Source: Globomyces pollinis-pini
Taxonomy: Eukaryota; Chytridiomycota; Chytridiomycetes; Rhizophydiales; Globomycetaceae
DNA: 64,000 nt
Assembly (NCBI GenBank): GCA_025399215.1
Contig: MU621162.1
Span: 1-64,000, forward strand
Direction: 5' to 3'
In this document: positions 22,484-34,754 of the stretch, piece by piece
How positions within the stretch are numbered: position 1 is the first letter of the stretch
How the letters are laid out: every line of letters starts with the position of its first letter
Notes under the pieces: generated by a model
Database searches by the model: none
What the model saw: the letters and a program-made list of their open reading frames with translations, nothing else
Told to the model about the DNA's origin: nothing
Program-made: the position numbers and the translations under genes

Positions 22484-24578
22484 ATGGCCCCTGTTCAAGT
22501 ATCCCCTACTACTAACGATCATTGTTGTATTGTCGTCTTAGGCGCGTCTGGTGATTTAGCTTTCAAAAAAACTTATCCTGCTCTATTCGGTTTATACAGA
22601 AATCATTTCTTACCTTCAAATGTTTCGATCATTGGTTACGCTCGTTCAAAATTAGATTTATCCGATTTCAAAAAAAGAATCTCTTCAAAAATTAAATTTC
22701 ATAATGATAAAGATAAACTTTTATTAGATCAATTCTTACAAAAGTGTACTTATCAATCAGGTCAATACGATCAATTAGATTCTTATCAAAATTTAAATGA
22801 TGCTATCTTAAACACGGAATCTCATTATTCAGGTTCAAGAGATCGTATCTTTTATATGGCTTTACCTCCTTCTGTCTTTGCTGCTGGTACGTTGTATCAT
22901 TGACTTTTTATCATTCATTCATTACCTAACCCTAACTGAATGAATCTTATCAATGTCTAACTCTAACGGAATCAATCTAATTCTTTAGCCTCAAACGGAC
23001 TAAAAGCAAAATGCTACACCACCGATGGCTCAAACAGAATCATTGTTGAAAAACCAGTACATATGAATCCATTAACATCCCTAGTTTGGAAAAGATACCG
23101 ATTCGTCAAAGGAACTCGGTATTATGTTGGCACAGAGTTGGGTTGAAGATGAGGTTTGGATGATTCTTGTTCATTGTAGATCTATCGAATTGATCACTAC
23201 CTTGGCAAGGAAATGGTCAAGAATTTAATGGTTCTCAGGTATGACCACCTCTTACATTTACCACTGCTCAATCACTGAAAGTGTTTTCATGTTTATCTCA
23301 ATCACTGAAAGTGTTTAAATGTTTATCTCAATCACTGAAAGTGTTTAAATGTTAATAATGTCTCAATCGCTAAAAGTGTGGGAATATTAATATGTCTACA
23401 TGTATCTCACTTTTCATCCATAAAAAATATTAAACTGAGCAATACTAACTATATAGATTTGCAAATGTATTCTTTGGAGCAGTCTGGAACAGATTCTACA
23501 TCTCCAACGTTCAAATCACCTTCAAAGAACCAATCGGTACCCAAGGTCGTGGTGGTTACTTTGATGAATTTGGAATCATTCGGGATGTAATTTAGTTTCT
23601 ATTTATTCTAGGTGATGCAAAATCATTTATTACAAATTTTAACCATTGTCGCAATGGAAAAACCTGTGACATTGGATGCTGAAGATATTCGAAATGAAAA
23701 AGTCAAGGTACCGATATATTATTCAATTTCATTCTGACATACCAATTAAGATTCATTAATATTATGGATTATGATTACTTTATCATAATTTCAATATCAA
23801 TCATTGATGGCATGAGCCAAATTTACTTAATTATTCCTTATGATAAAAGCATTGTGTTTACTGTTTGATAGGTTTTGCGTGCTATCCCACCATTAAAGAT
23901 GGATCAAGTATTGCTAGGGCAATATCAAAAGAGTGCTGATGGTAAAGAAGAAGGGTACTTGGATGACCCAACCGTCCCAAAAGGTACACATCAACAAACT
24001 AAAATACAGGATCCGTGACACCTACTTTTGCTGCTGCCGTATTCCATATCAACAATGATCGTTGGGAAGGCGTACCATTTATTTTAAAATGTGGAAAAGG
24101 TATTAACCCCAAGTTAACGATAGCCTTAAACGAACAAAAAACTGAAGTTCGAATTCAATTCAAAGATGTAGCGGGCAACATCTACAACGACACTGTCCGA
24201 AATGAGCTTGTTATCCGTGTACAACCACAAGAAGCCGTCTATATGAAATTCATGAACAAAGAACCTGGACACTCTTCCAAACCGGTTATATCCGAACTGG
24301 ACCTATCCTACGGTAAACGTTACCAAGACCACAAAATCCCTGACGCCTACGAATCCTTAATTCTGGATGCTCTTCGAGGTGATAAATCCAATTTCGTACG
24401 TGACGATGAGTTGGATGCAGCCTGGCGTATTTTCACACCATTATTGCATGAAATGGAACGTACTCGAGTCCAACCTGATCCGTATACTTTTGGAACTCGT
24501 GGACCTGCACGATTGAACCAATTTGTGGAAAAAGTTGGTTATGCTCGACATGAAAATTATGTTTGGTCCAAGGTTTAA
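22484..24578 (+). CDS. ZWF1: Glucose-6-phosphate 1-dehydrogenase
   Basis: Catalyses the first, NADPH-producing step of the pentose phosphate pathway. Exon 1 (22,484-22,886) carries the Rossmann signature [19 protein letters not shown], whose GASGDLA matches the G6PD GxxGDLA motif. Downstream exons give RIIVEKPFGKD, the active-site block [51 protein letters not shown], and the C-terminal GKGINPKLT and [15 protein letters not shown] motifs. The last exon is the 24,015-24,578 segment. Introns include 22,887-22,988 (102 nt), a short one after EKP, a 218-nt intron at 23,239-23,456 holding tandem repeats, a 25-nt one near 23,590 and a ~165-nt one near 23,707-23,871. These are clearly longer than introns elsewhere in the window. 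Length is about 500 aa, normal for the family. Confidence 0.96.
23267..23395. repeat. Tandem repeat inside a G6PD intron
   Basis: Four units begin at 23,267, 23,297, 23,327 and 23,362, each with ctcaatcactgaaagtgt or a variant. The first two spacings are 30 bp and the third 35 bp, and the last unit is most diverged. The array lies wholly in the 218-nt intron. Confidence 0.85.
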
Positions 24579-25464
24579 GTCGATAAATACAATTCATGTC
24601 AATTTCTAAATTTTGTTTTTTGTTTTGTAAGAGTACAATCATAAGATGTTTACAGTCCATTATCTGGTTGATTCCAAATGGGTACAACTATATCTTTCAT
24701 CAGATATGATCTATATATTACATTGTCATATTCATCGGTTTCATGATACAGCTACATATTGAATATGTGATGACATGAAATCATGATGATCAACCAAATC
24801 TGAACTGATTTGTGCTGTGTGTAATTTTTATGTTCATCATGATTGTATCATATCATAAACAGTCATTTACGAATCCTATTCATGATCACCTTAAGTGAAA
24901 TGAAAGACTATTGTGTAGAATGAGTTTAGAACGTGTTTACAATCCTTTTACATGTATTTTTTTACACAATTCAAGTAGATGATCTATCAGCAGATGATTT
25001 TGATTTAAGCCAATCAAAATTATATTTTACCTGTTTACCAATGAAATCAATTTGTAACGTGAAAGACGATAGTTTTTTATATTGTGGTAATTATTCTGTT
25101 GTTATAAAATAGTACCATTAATGTCATTGAATGAATTAGTCAAAGTTTTGTCTATTTAGAATGACGTCAGGTACAGTTGAATTAGGCTAAAAGTGTAGGG
25201 ATTTATCTTTTTTTGGCTTTACAGTTTCACACTTGAGTAGGAGGCAAATGTCTATTGACCATTCCAAACACGACCTTGTGTTTCCAACACGGTCCCAGTA
25301 AAAAAAAAACAAGGACACTATTAGATTGTGTGTTGGTTAAGAATATTGTAGTGTGTACGAATGGGAATGGGATGTTGTGGGTGATTTAACGGCGAATGGG
25401 CTGTCAAACAAAACCAGGCTCGTACTAGACTATATAACCACCTTGCACACCGACAACAACACTT
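24579..25464. other. Intergenic region, no gene seen
   Basis: About 890 bp of AT-rich sequence after G6PD. Short frames here lack family resemblance or codon structure. A tatataac stretch near 25,432 is ~30 bp before the next start codon and could be a core promoter. Confidence 0.45.
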
Positions 25465-26028
25465 ATGAATCAAGAATCTTTAATCAAACCGATTATTGGA
25501 ATAAGTGCCTTTCTACTATTACTCATTGTCATGACTGCCATCATCCATCATCTATGGAAACAACGACAATCAGATAAATTACTAAAACAAGATTTGGAAG
25601 TCTCAACAGATTCTAAACTGAACTTGAAAGAATCATTTATAGTCATTAGTGCTGATTTAAATGATAATTTACATTTACCAATGCCACCACCAATACTTTC
25701 CGAACCACTAGATTTAGGAACACCTATTCAAAGTTCAATACAATCCCATATGCATCAACTTAAAGTACAATCACGATTGATACCTTCCAATTATCGTGAT
25801 TCTGTTTTATCATTTGATGATAGTATTGATTTATCAGATTTACAGAATTTAAATCCAAAAATGTCTACACTTCAACGTTTAATTATATCCAAATCTTGTG
25901 AACAAACTGAATCCATGATGGATTCTAAATCGGATTCAATCGTTGATGTGAAATCAAATTCTGCTAATGTGAAATCAGATACTATACCTCAACCTTTGGA
26001 TATCATTCAACATTCTAAATCAGTTTAA
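25465..26028 (+). CDS. Small single-pass membrane protein, unknown
   Basis: An intronless frame of 187 aa. Residues ~8-30 (IKPIIGISAFLLLLIVMTAIIHHLW) form one transmembrane helix followed by basic residues, suggesting an N-out, C-in topology. The rest is polar, with a proline patch (LPMPPPILSEPLD) and repeated Asp/Lys/Ser segments near the end (KSDSIVDVKSNSANVKSD). No family was recognised. The start is the ATG just before the hydrophobic segment; a tatataac box lies ~30 bp upstream. The frame upstream from 25,353 overlaps in another phase and is not convincing. Confidence 0.55.
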   Translation: MNQESLIKPIIGISAFLLLLIVMTAIIHHLWKQRQSDKLLKQDLEVSTDSKLNLKESFIVISADLNDNLHLPMPPPILSEPLDLGTPIQSSIQSHMHQLKVQSRLIPSNYRDSVLSFDDSIDLSDLQNLNPKMSTLQRLIISKSCEQTESMMDSKSDSIVDVKSNSANVKSDTIPQPLDIIQHSKSV

Positions 26029-26351
26029 GTCACTTTAATTCCTCATAGCTTTTAATTCTAATTCTCTATCCAATACCAAAATCTTTGGTTTATCAGCTGG
26101 TATGATATACTTTGATTCTACATTAATATAATATTATTTGATCCATTTAAAACTTTAATTTGAACTAGTTGATTACTTTCTGATTTTGAATTGATTTCAC
26201 AAGGTGGTTCTATATAACAATACCAACTTCGTATGTATATCATAATACAATCACCTCATACAACCATCATCGTTTCCTATACCAAATCATCTACTGAATC
26301 CAATTCAAAACCTGATGGAAAAAAGTGTCTGAAAACTTGACACAATTTACA
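26029..26351. other. Intergenic region, no gene seen
   Basis: About 320 bp between the small membrane protein and LIS1, on the same strand. It should contain the LIS1 promoter. Nothing else was recognised. Confidence 0.45.
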
Positions 26352-27758
26352 ATGACTTCATTATTGACACTTAAACAAGAACAAGATTTGTATTTAAATT
26401 AAACAACTAAATGATAGACAGTATTCAATTCTGGATTACTTAAAGTCATCTGGATTTCAATCATCTTACCAATCCTTCTCAAATGAAACTGGGTTAACTC
26501 TTGACGATCAATATCAAGGTTTATTACAAAAAAAATGGACTTCAATCATTAGACTACAGAAAAAAGTATCTTTTAAAAAAATCATTGTTAAATGGTATAG
26601 ATTATGCAATTAGAAGAAACTGTTCAAGTATTACAATCTGAATTATCATCAATGCCATTTCATAAAAAAAACCAAGAAATTGGGTTATCATTACCTAAAC
26701 AACCAGAGAAATTGGTTTTGAAAGGTCATCAGAAAGGAATCACGGCTATAGCTTTTCATCCAACCTTTACCAATCTAGCAACATCCAGTGATGATGCAAC
26801 CATCAAAATATGGGATTTTGAAACTGGTGAATTTGAAAAAACTTTAAAAGGTCATACGAAATCTATACAAGATCTTTGTTTTCATTCAGATGGAAATTAT
26901 TTAGGTAATTGTTTTGAAAATCATTCATTTGATTCTAGTCAGTTCTTCAATGGATTTATCAATCAAAGTTTGGGATGTTGCAAATAATTATACTTGTACA
27001 AAAACGTTACATGGTCATGATCATACCATCTCTTCAATTTGTTTGTTACCAAATTCGGATACCCTTTTATCCGTTTCCAGAGATTCTACCATGAAAGTGT
27101 GGGATTTAACGTTAGGGTAAACCATTTTCTTTCATTTTTAATATCCAGATATTGTATCAATACTATTCAAGTACAATCAGATTGGATTCGTAAAGTCATT
27201 TGTAGTGATGATGGTCAATTTGTAGCTACGTGTGGTAATGATCATGTAATACTATTCTTTTTGATCTTGTTATAGATGATTACATTATGGAATCCTACCA
27301 AATGGCATACAATTACAGAATTACGTGGACATGATCATGTCATTGAAAGTATTGTATTCGCACCTATCAAATCTAATGATTATATCAATCAATTATTACC
27401 TAATACGATACAAAGTCAAAAGATTGAATATATAGCATCAGCTTCAAGAGATAAAATGATTAAATTATGGAATATACATTCTCATCAATGTATTTATACT
27501 TTTGTAACCATTCATTCAACTCATCTATAGAGTGGTCATGAAAATTGGTGTCGTGATTTATATTTTTATCCAGATGGATCAAAATTAGTATCAGTTGGTG
27601 ATGATAAAACACTCAAAGTTTGGGATCTTTCCAAAGGTACTTTGGAATTATCATTCCAGGCTCATTCACAATTTGTCGTCTGTGTTGCTTTACATCCTAC
27701 TTTACCTCTGTTAGTCACTGGTTCCTCTGATAAAACCATCAAATGTTGGTTATGTTGA
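26352..27758 (+). CDS. LIS1: LIS1 / nuclear migration protein NudF
   Basis: The first two exons join as [26 protein letters not shown], the LisH dimerisation motif. [18 protein letters not shown] and a short coiled coil ([14 protein letters not shown]) follow, then WD40 repeats starting [17 protein letters not shown]. Several blades carry intact GH...WD pairs: [46 protein letters not shown] and [10 protein letters not shown]. The last blade ends [12 protein letters not shown]1 regulates cytoplasmic dynein with NudE/NudC for nuclear and organelle movement. Length fits the usual ~410 aa. At least five micro-introns interrupt the repeats, e.g. after HSDGNYL. The exon between 27,120 and 27,275 was read but not fully phased. 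Confidence 0.93.
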
Positions 27759-28039
27759 ATTGAAATGGTTGAATTCCGTTTTATTATAATGTTTAAGGAT
27801 ATACTATAATATATACAATGATTGCTTACAATATTTAAAATACTATCTTAAAGCTTGTTCAACAAACATGTGTTTGAACTGAATAGATTAAACGTTATCA
27901 ATTACTAGACAGATTAGTTTGTAGTGATACATGTTTCAAGCATATATGGATAAACATTTTTTCATTGTCAATATATTAATGGTTAATATGTTTATAATAG
28001 AATTTTAATTGATCATAGATTCCATTGCCCAAAACGAAT

Positions 28040-30374
28040 TCATTTCTTTACCGATTTGGGATTTTCAATGATTTGTTTAACTTCATTCAAATCTAATGTT
28101 TCTTGTTCAACTAATGCTACAGCAAGTGCATGTAATTCGCGATCTTTCTGTTTCAAAAGTTTAGTGACACGTGAATAGGATTCCTGTATGGTTAGTAATA
28201 AATTGGGATATTACATCCAACATTTGCTTGATTTCATCTTCAATCGTAGCTTTGGTCGCTGGTGATGCTCTAGCAAATTCTTCATCCGACCACGAAATTA
28301 AACCTACTTTGTCTGACATCCCATAATGTAACACCATAGCTCTAGCAGTATGAGTGGCATTTTGCAGATCATTTGATGCTCCAGTAGTCACTTGTTGAGC
28401 TCCATAGATCAATTCCTCTGCCACACGTCCTCCCATTGCAACATCCAATGAAGCAAGCAATTGCTCTCTAGTTTGACTGGTTTGATCAGCTTCTGGTAAC
28501 ATCATGGTCAATCCGAGAGCATTTCCTCTGGGGATAACAGTAACTTTGTGTAATGGCATAGCTCCTTTGGTGTAAAGTGCAACCAAAGTGTGACCACCTT
28601 CATGATAGGCAGTCATCTCTTTACTTTCTGGAGTAATGACCGCTGACTTCCTTTCGGCTCCCATGAGAATTTTATCTTTGGCCCACTCTAGATGACTCAT
28701 GTTGACAAACCTAGCAGACTCTTTAGATGCTTTAATTGCGGCTTGATTAACCAAATTTGCTAAATCTGCACCAGAAAATCCAGGTGTCCCTCTGGAGATA
28801 ATTTCTGGGTTTACATCAAGTCCAAAAGTGACATCTTTCATATGAACCTTCAAAATTTGTGTTCTTCCTTTAACATCGGGTAATGGAACAGGAACCAAAC
28901 GATCAAACCGCCCTGGACGAACTAAAGCTTTATCCAATGACTCGGGAGTGTTTGTTGCAGCAATTAGTATAACACCAGAGCTTGAATTAAACCCATCCAT
29001 TTCCACAAGTAACTGATTTAAAGTTTGTCGCATATAACTTTGATCCTTCATTGAACGTTTTGAACCAACGGCATCCAATTCATCGATAAAGATAATACAT
29101 GGAGCCTTCTTTTTTGCAGCTGCAAATAATTCTCTTACACGTCTTGCACCAACTCCCACATACAATTCATCGAATTCACTTCCAGACATTTGGAAGAAGG
29201 GGACTCCTGCTTCTCCAGCAACCGCTCGAGCCTAACGTAATTAAAACTTTAAAAATTACCAAGTGAGTTTTACCAGTTCCTGGTGGGCCATGTAATAAAA
29301 TACCTGATATTAGAAGATAAAAATAAAACCTTTTGGCAGCTTTCCACCAAGTTCCATAAACTTTGAAGGTTCTTTCAAAAACGCAACAACTTCCTCCAAT
29401 TCGTGCTTCGCTTCATCAACCCCTTGTACATCATCAAATCTGATTGTTGTTCCGGTTGAAAGGGGTTCTACTTCAGAATTGTTCATGCCTAAAGATGATG
29501 TTAAATGGAAAGAAACTAACCTCCTTTCAGAACCCCTTGTTGGTCCAAAACAACTGAAAGTGCAGTCATAATAAGTACACCAAAGATGATTTTGGATCCA
29601 ATGCTTCGAGAAAACTTTGACCAAGACCAGGCCTCGCTCAAAACCACTTGAATAGGTCCATCATTAGGGGTAGGTAAGCCGCCATGAGCAGATGCAAATG
29701 CTGAATTAGGGTTTTGTCGATCAATTGCTCTCTGCCATTGATCCCTATTTGTTTTCATCCAGTGCTCTCTAGGCTCAGTGTTTGGAGTTAGTATTTGACT
29801 CTCAACGGTAGGTTCATGAACTTCTGATGGTCGTATAGATTGCCCTTGGATAATAGGTCCTAGCTTTTCTGATATTTTATTCTGCTTTCCAGCCAACACC
29901 AGAGCCGTAATATATGATTCCAGGATAACAGGATCCGATTGAATATAAAATGCATCTGCCGGATTAAATCAATATCAATTAATACCTAGAATATAAACAA
30001 TTGAAATATAATCATTTACCTAACCGTTAATTATATTTATACAAACCTTTTTGACGTTGCTCAGCAGAATATCTGATAGATGGAGGAGGAAGTTGAGGTT
30101 GAGATTCATATCTAGAGATACAAGTTCTATATTTTGCAGAAGCGATTAATTCCTTGTACAATGGTCTTTGTTTAACAGGGTCTTTTGCATTCTCATTTGC
30201 AGTCATCTCTAACTTTAACAATCTTTGTTCAGTGAAGAAAGAACGAGATGGAACCGTAAGAGGATATAGTTTTTTAAGTCTTCCATTTGATATTGAACCT
30301 AAAGGGATTATTTTTAGATAGGAAGATATAGCAGGGATGACATGCGATGCTAGATTCCTTCTTGAACTCAACAT
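28040..30374 (-). CDS. YME1: Mitochondrial i-AAA protease (YME1/FtsH)
   Basis: Minus-strand gene, ~700 aa by estimate. The N-terminal 60 residues ([12 protein letters not shown]...) are basic and hydroxylated, fitting a mitochondrial presequence. One transmembrane helix is clear ([20 protein letters not shown]). The AAA domain follows: [22 protein letters not shown], Walker A GPPGTGKT (~29,270), pore loop [21 protein letters not shown], Walker [12 protein letters not shown], the sensor region ILIAATN and the arginine-finger region RPGRFDR. The M41 metalloprotease site HEGGH lies in [12 protein letters not shown] final exon after a 31-nt intron ends [10 protein letters not shown]. One membrane span indicates the i-AAA form, active in the intermembrane space in quality control. 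Confidence 0.95.
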
Positions 30375-30683
30375 TCAAAAATTTGTAAAATTTTTCCATC
30401 TGTTAATACAGATAAATAACTAAGTACCTTAATCCACTAAATATTAAGAAAGAAAGGCTAATAAATGCAATGAAAGAAAGGTCTATTTTTTGAATGAATT
30501 ACGAGTAACTAAATTGAATGGTACTAATTAGATTGCATGGTATTTAAACTAATTATTTCATTCATCAAATTATTACTAAGATTTCATTCATTAAAGAATT
30601 TCATTCTTGATGGTCACTCTTTTTGCCACTTACTTTTAAAACTGAAAAGAAACCAAAACAATGGGCTTTGTCAAATATTTAAA
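30375..30683. promoter_or_regulatory. Divergent intergenic region
   Basis: About 310 bp separate the YME1 start (minus) and the secreted-protein start (plus). The plus-strand frame extends 147 bp upstream of the chosen ATG but the extra residues look non-coding. Both promoters are expected here. Confidence 0.4.
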
Positions 30684-31205
30684 ATGTTGTTCATAACAAA
30701 TTGCTTATTGACTCTCTTGGTGTACGCTCAATCTTCCGTTCCTTTCTCTTTGTCTTGTCCGGTAGACTCTATTAATTATGCTGATACTGTCTCTTGTACC
30801 GTACGTTGGGAAATTGCAAAATCTGATGTTGCTCCTCATCCTAGACCAAATACTTATAGAATAACTGTTGTAGATGAGGCAAATTCTACTAATACTCTCA
30901 CTCGTTCCTATTCTTGGCCTCAAACTACTCCTATCACTGCATCCGTTCCGTTTGTGTTAAAACCAGCAGAATGGATTGTCGCTTCAAAACTAAACTTTGT
31001 TCTCTATTGGAATTTGATTAACTTTGATTTAACTCCTGGTGGAAATGGTAATGTCCAATCCATAGCAATGAACGTGAAACTAGATAAAGGTGTATCTGGT
31101 GTCAATACTACCGATAATCCTAAAGTCATCAACATTGGTAACTCAGCTTCTTCCGCTTTCTCTACACTACCGATTCTTCTGGTGGCTTTTATTAGATTTC
31201 TCTAA
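30684..31205 (+). CDS. Small secreted, probably GPI-anchored protein
   Basis: A 173-aa intronless frame. The N-terminal MLFITNCLLTLLVYAQS is a signal peptide with a likely cut after the YAQ region. The mature part holds two cysteines (SLSCPVDSIN...VSCTVRW) that could pair, an NST glycosylation sequon, and beta-rich sequence (RPNTYRITVVDE, SYSWPQTTPITASVPF). The C-terminus, NSASSAFSTLPILLVAFIRFL, has small residues followed by a hydrophobic tail, the usual GPI-attachment layout. It could be a cell-wall or surface protein, loosely like Kre9/Knh-type Ser/Thr-rich fungal proteins, but no family is firm. A longer N-terminus from an upstream ATG would bury the signal peptide, so I prefer this start. 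Confidence 0.65.
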   Translation: MLFITNCLLTLLVYAQSSVPFSLSCPVDSINYADTVSCTVRWEIAKSDVAPHPRPNTYRITVVDEANSTNTLTRSYSWPQTTPITASVPFVLKPAEWIVASKLNFVLYWNLINFDLTPGGNGNVQSIAMNVKLDKGVSGVNTTDNPKVINIGNSASSAFSTLPILLVAFIRFL

Positions 31206-31474
31206 CGCCAATTGTCATAATTTTATCAAAACAATAAATTTGGATTATATAGCATTATCCACTTTAATCTCATTATTGTTCAATTGAGGTTTGATTTAAT
31301 CTGTAATGTTTTTTATCACTGTTGTTTTTCCATCTTTTAAATCCTAAATCCCACATCGGTATTAGTAACAAAATGTCGTATTTTAATTATAAGCTGATTT
31401 ATTGTTGTCCATTTTTCAAAAATCCAAAGTATTAAAATGTACAAGTAATAGTTACGTTTGCAAAGTACATAGAT

Positions 31475-33303
31475 TTATTGAGAAATTCCATAGAACTTTA
31501 TAGAGTTATCATAAGACCAAGTTAAAAATAAAGAAGAATTGGAGCGTGAAAAAACTGAATAGATAGATGGTTCAATTTGGCCAATATTGGGTACGTTTTC
31601 AAAAAAATGTTTTGTCCAATACTTGTAACATTGAGTCCTGGCAGAAATATCGAAAATGTTGATCGGATTATCAATTGGAGGGTCTCGCAGCAAACCATTG
31701 ACACCAAGCATTGTATACATTAATGATATACCCAACCGTGACGTTTTCATTACCTCATGGAAATGTTCTCCAACAGGAAATGGCAGGCAACTTCCACCTT
31801 TAACATCTCCAGGCCAATTCATACTGTAGCCAAAATGAATAGTATCTTCAGCCGCTGAGCATGCACGTGCAAGTGTATGGAACTTTTCTCTTGGCAGGTA
31901 GTCCAAACAGTTATTCCAAGAAATTGAATAGGGATTCAAGGATGATATCTCTTTTATAACTTTTGGGAAAGCCGGAGAAATAATGGCCGGAGGTTTTACC
32001 ACAACATTAACTTTACCAGAAACTATCAACTTGTTTAGGCGAGCTATCTTTGATCGCAAATCGAAATTGCACCAGATACAAAGTTATTATTGTTTTTCTT
32101 GGTTGCATCTATCAATTGGGAATAATCCAATGAATGAAAAACGCTTTCATTCCTAGATCGACTGCTTCGCAAACTTGTTGGAGCTTCAAACATTGTAATA
32201 CTTGCGGCGGTACCAGGTAAAAGTTGGCCAGACAAGAAATATTGCGATAAGGTATTGCGGCTTTCCAGTTTAAAGGCATTGACTACAGAGGTAAAATTGG
32301 ATGTGTCTATTTTCTGTAACCACCGATTTTGAGCATAATTGGCAGACTGAGGATTCGATTTGGCCCAGTGGTTTAATAATGCAAGCACATTGTCATCAAT
32401 ACAACCTAATTTGGCCTCCGAAACCGCTTCTCTAAAAGCTTTAAGGGTATCTGTACTCCAACAAGATGAATACCAAACTTGAAGAATCGCATCGAAAATC
32501 ATTTTATCACTTCGTTTTAACATGGATGCAATCACCATCGTTTTGGCAACACTAAATGCAGAAGCTTCATACCCAATGAATTGAAATGGGCCCCATTTTG
32601 CATCATTTATTGCCAGATCCATTTCTAAAAGCAAAGACAAATCGACAAATCCTACGGCTACGTGAACTTTTCCGGTTAGAAATCTTTCTCGACGCGCACG
32701 AGCATTAGAAAAAGAGTGGTGGAGAGAAAATTCGTAAGGTGTGGCCACTTTGCGTTCGTATACGTCATACATACGTGCCTGCATATACCATTCAATCTTT
32801 TGGTTTTCTGAAGAATTGATAATTTTGAAAAGCGTTGTTGGACTTTTTAGAAGCAAGTTCGTTCCATTTCTACCCATATCATAAAAGCACAGTTCTGTCA
32901 TATATGCGGCCTTTTGATGCGCAACTAGTTCCCGAAGTAGTTTCAATGCCTTGGAAGGAGTACCCTTAATACTATGACGCTTGATGTAAATAGAATACTC
33001 AGTATGTAAATCAGGAACTTGATCATAGAAAGATATCAATCTTTTGAGCAAATCAGCATGTGGGGATGATGGGGAGTTGGACAAGGCCATCTGAGAAAGC
33101 ATTTGCATCATCTGGATTTGATTCATACTAGCAGAAGATGATTCCTGTTGTTCGAAAGCCAAATCTTCGACTGATTTTCCACAACGTTTTTTATGATACG
33201 CTTTCCAGTTTGCGAGTTGACATTCACGGTTACAATATTTGACCCTATGACAACCTGAACAAGTTTTTGGTGGATTTGGCTTTTTACAATTTTCGCAATT
33301 CAT
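31475..33303 (-). CDS. MYND-type zinc finger protein, fungal orphan family
   Basis: Two exons on the minus strand (32,080-33,303 and 31,475-32,047) give 1797 nt, 598 aa. The N-terminus is a MYND finger: MNCENCKKPN, CSGCHRVKYCNRECQ and WKAYHKKRC, with all eight Cys/His ligands. MYND domains bind proline-rich partners. The rest (ELCFYDMGRNGTNLLLKSP, a helical middle part and, in exon 2, SISWNNCLDYLPREKFHTLARACS and EDTIHFGYSMNWPGDVKGGS) looks like one large folded domain I do not recognise; no SET domain is evident. The intron at 32,048-32,079 has an AAG acceptor and no clear ctaat branch point, so this junction is less sure. Confidence 0.75.
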
Positions 33304-33848
33304 TTTAAAAGAAAAAGAGTTGCATGATTATCAAACCTTAAATCAATTCATTGTGCACGTGACCAGGATTTGACTTTTGACTTGAGTTCCAACTGGAACT
33401 ATAGTTACATTGATAGAATCAATTAGATAGATGTTAGGAGCTAGCAAGTAGATATTTGTGTTGGTATTTCGTGCTATTGTAAAGTGTTGCAAGAATATTC
33501 GTATTGCTTTTGGCAATAAATGTCATCCATATAATAATTTGTCACCCATATTTAATTTGTACCATATATGTACTAGGGTGTTACCTATTAATTTTGATTC
33601 AAGTCTTACTGTTATATCAAAACGTCCTATGCCTAGATCTTTAAGGTGTTGTTGTAGACATTTTTGGGAGATTTGTCTCTGTTTATACCATTCTTTGATT
33701 TGCTATGTTGGATTTGCTTTCGTACTATAAGATTTAACATATCCACTAAGTAAGATTAAATAAATTCACTGTCGATCCAAACAGGAATAAGTTTTCAGAC
33801 GACATACTATGAGGTCTTGAATAGACAACCACTTCAGACTCTCATATC

Positions 33849-34100
33849 CAATATTTGATTATTGAGTTCGATTATGTTGATACCAAACGGACCAAATTTG
33901 CTCGACCTGTGGACCTAAATCCTTTGACATCTTGGTATTCATTTAAAGTAGCGAATTCCATTCATCAACGAGCACCTTAGAAATGGTTTAGCTTGGACAA
34001 AATGTTGAAATTTTTTCACACGCTTGGTTGTCCATTATCTGGACTACCTATGAATTACTGTCAAATAGAACAATGTTTTGCAGGAATGATTTTGTTTTGA
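33849..34100 (+). pseudogene. Gene remnant or unrecognised gene fragment
   Basis: One frame reads 83 codons with one internal TAG at 33,978. It includes IIEFDYVDTKRTKFARP, VDLNPLTSWYSF and LGCPLSGLPMNYCQIEQC, which look protein-like. A 33-nt GT...TAG segment (33,948-33,980) could be a micro-intron removing the stop, so this may instead be an exon pair of a real gene. No start codon or family was identified. Confidence 0.35.
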
Positions 34101-34582
34101 TTTTGATTAACCATAGGTTTCTAGTAATTAGGGCCAAAATGCTTTAGTGGTTAATTTAGACGTTGACCTTCTTTATTTAGATGCTTTGGATCCAATGAAC
34201 TAAAACCACTCCTCAGACTCTAAAATTTCATACTTGAACAATCTAATTACTTCAGATTAACGGTTAACAGTCTGTATTAATCTTTCTATGTGAAAGATTG
34301 TGTACGATAACCAGATGTATTATAAAGGAACTCAATGAAGATCTAAAAGAAACTCACTATAAAGAATAAAATACTTTAGATTTAAAAAATGATCTTTATT
34401 AAACTAACGACCTAAAATACTAATTTGGGTTTTTGTCACAGGTACTTAATGTACGTGTGCCACAGGGTCTAACTGTTGCTGTACCTTGATTTTCACATTC
34501 CATTCCTACAAATAAATCATATTACCTTTGTAAATATAAGCCCAGGTCCATCGACTCGAATTCCATGCAGCTATTCCAAATG

Positions 34583-34648
34583 CGACTTCATCCAACTGAT
34601 CTAAATCCAAACATTCGACTCCATCCAACTGATCTACATCCAAACATT
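34583..34648. repeat. 33-bp direct tandem duplication
   Basis: Two adjacent 33-bp units share cgact.catccaactgatct.catccaaacatt-type sequence and differ at two positions. Copies run 34,583-34,615 and 34,616-34,648. A 33-bp period keeps any reading frame. Confidence 0.8.
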
Positions 34649-34754
34649 GCTCTAGCAACGTTCCCTGATGCACGGTGGGTCAGTCCTTTCATCTGGCAAC
34701 GTCCCACGGCTCCACTTCCCTTTTCCACTCCTAATTTTTAGTGAAGAATTACGA

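Noticed and set aside
23267..23395. Possible CRISPR-like array
   Set aside because: Head-to-tail repeats have no unique spacers, decay along the array and lie in an intron of a eukaryotic gene.
23378..23590. A short plus-strand frame in G6PD
   Set aside because: Its first half is intron; only the part after the acceptor at 23,456 is coding, and in a different phase.
25353..25577. A longer or alternative frame upstream of the small membrane protein
   Set aside because: It overlaps in another phase, lacks a hydrophobic or conserved segment, and the 25,465 ATG follows a TATA-like box.
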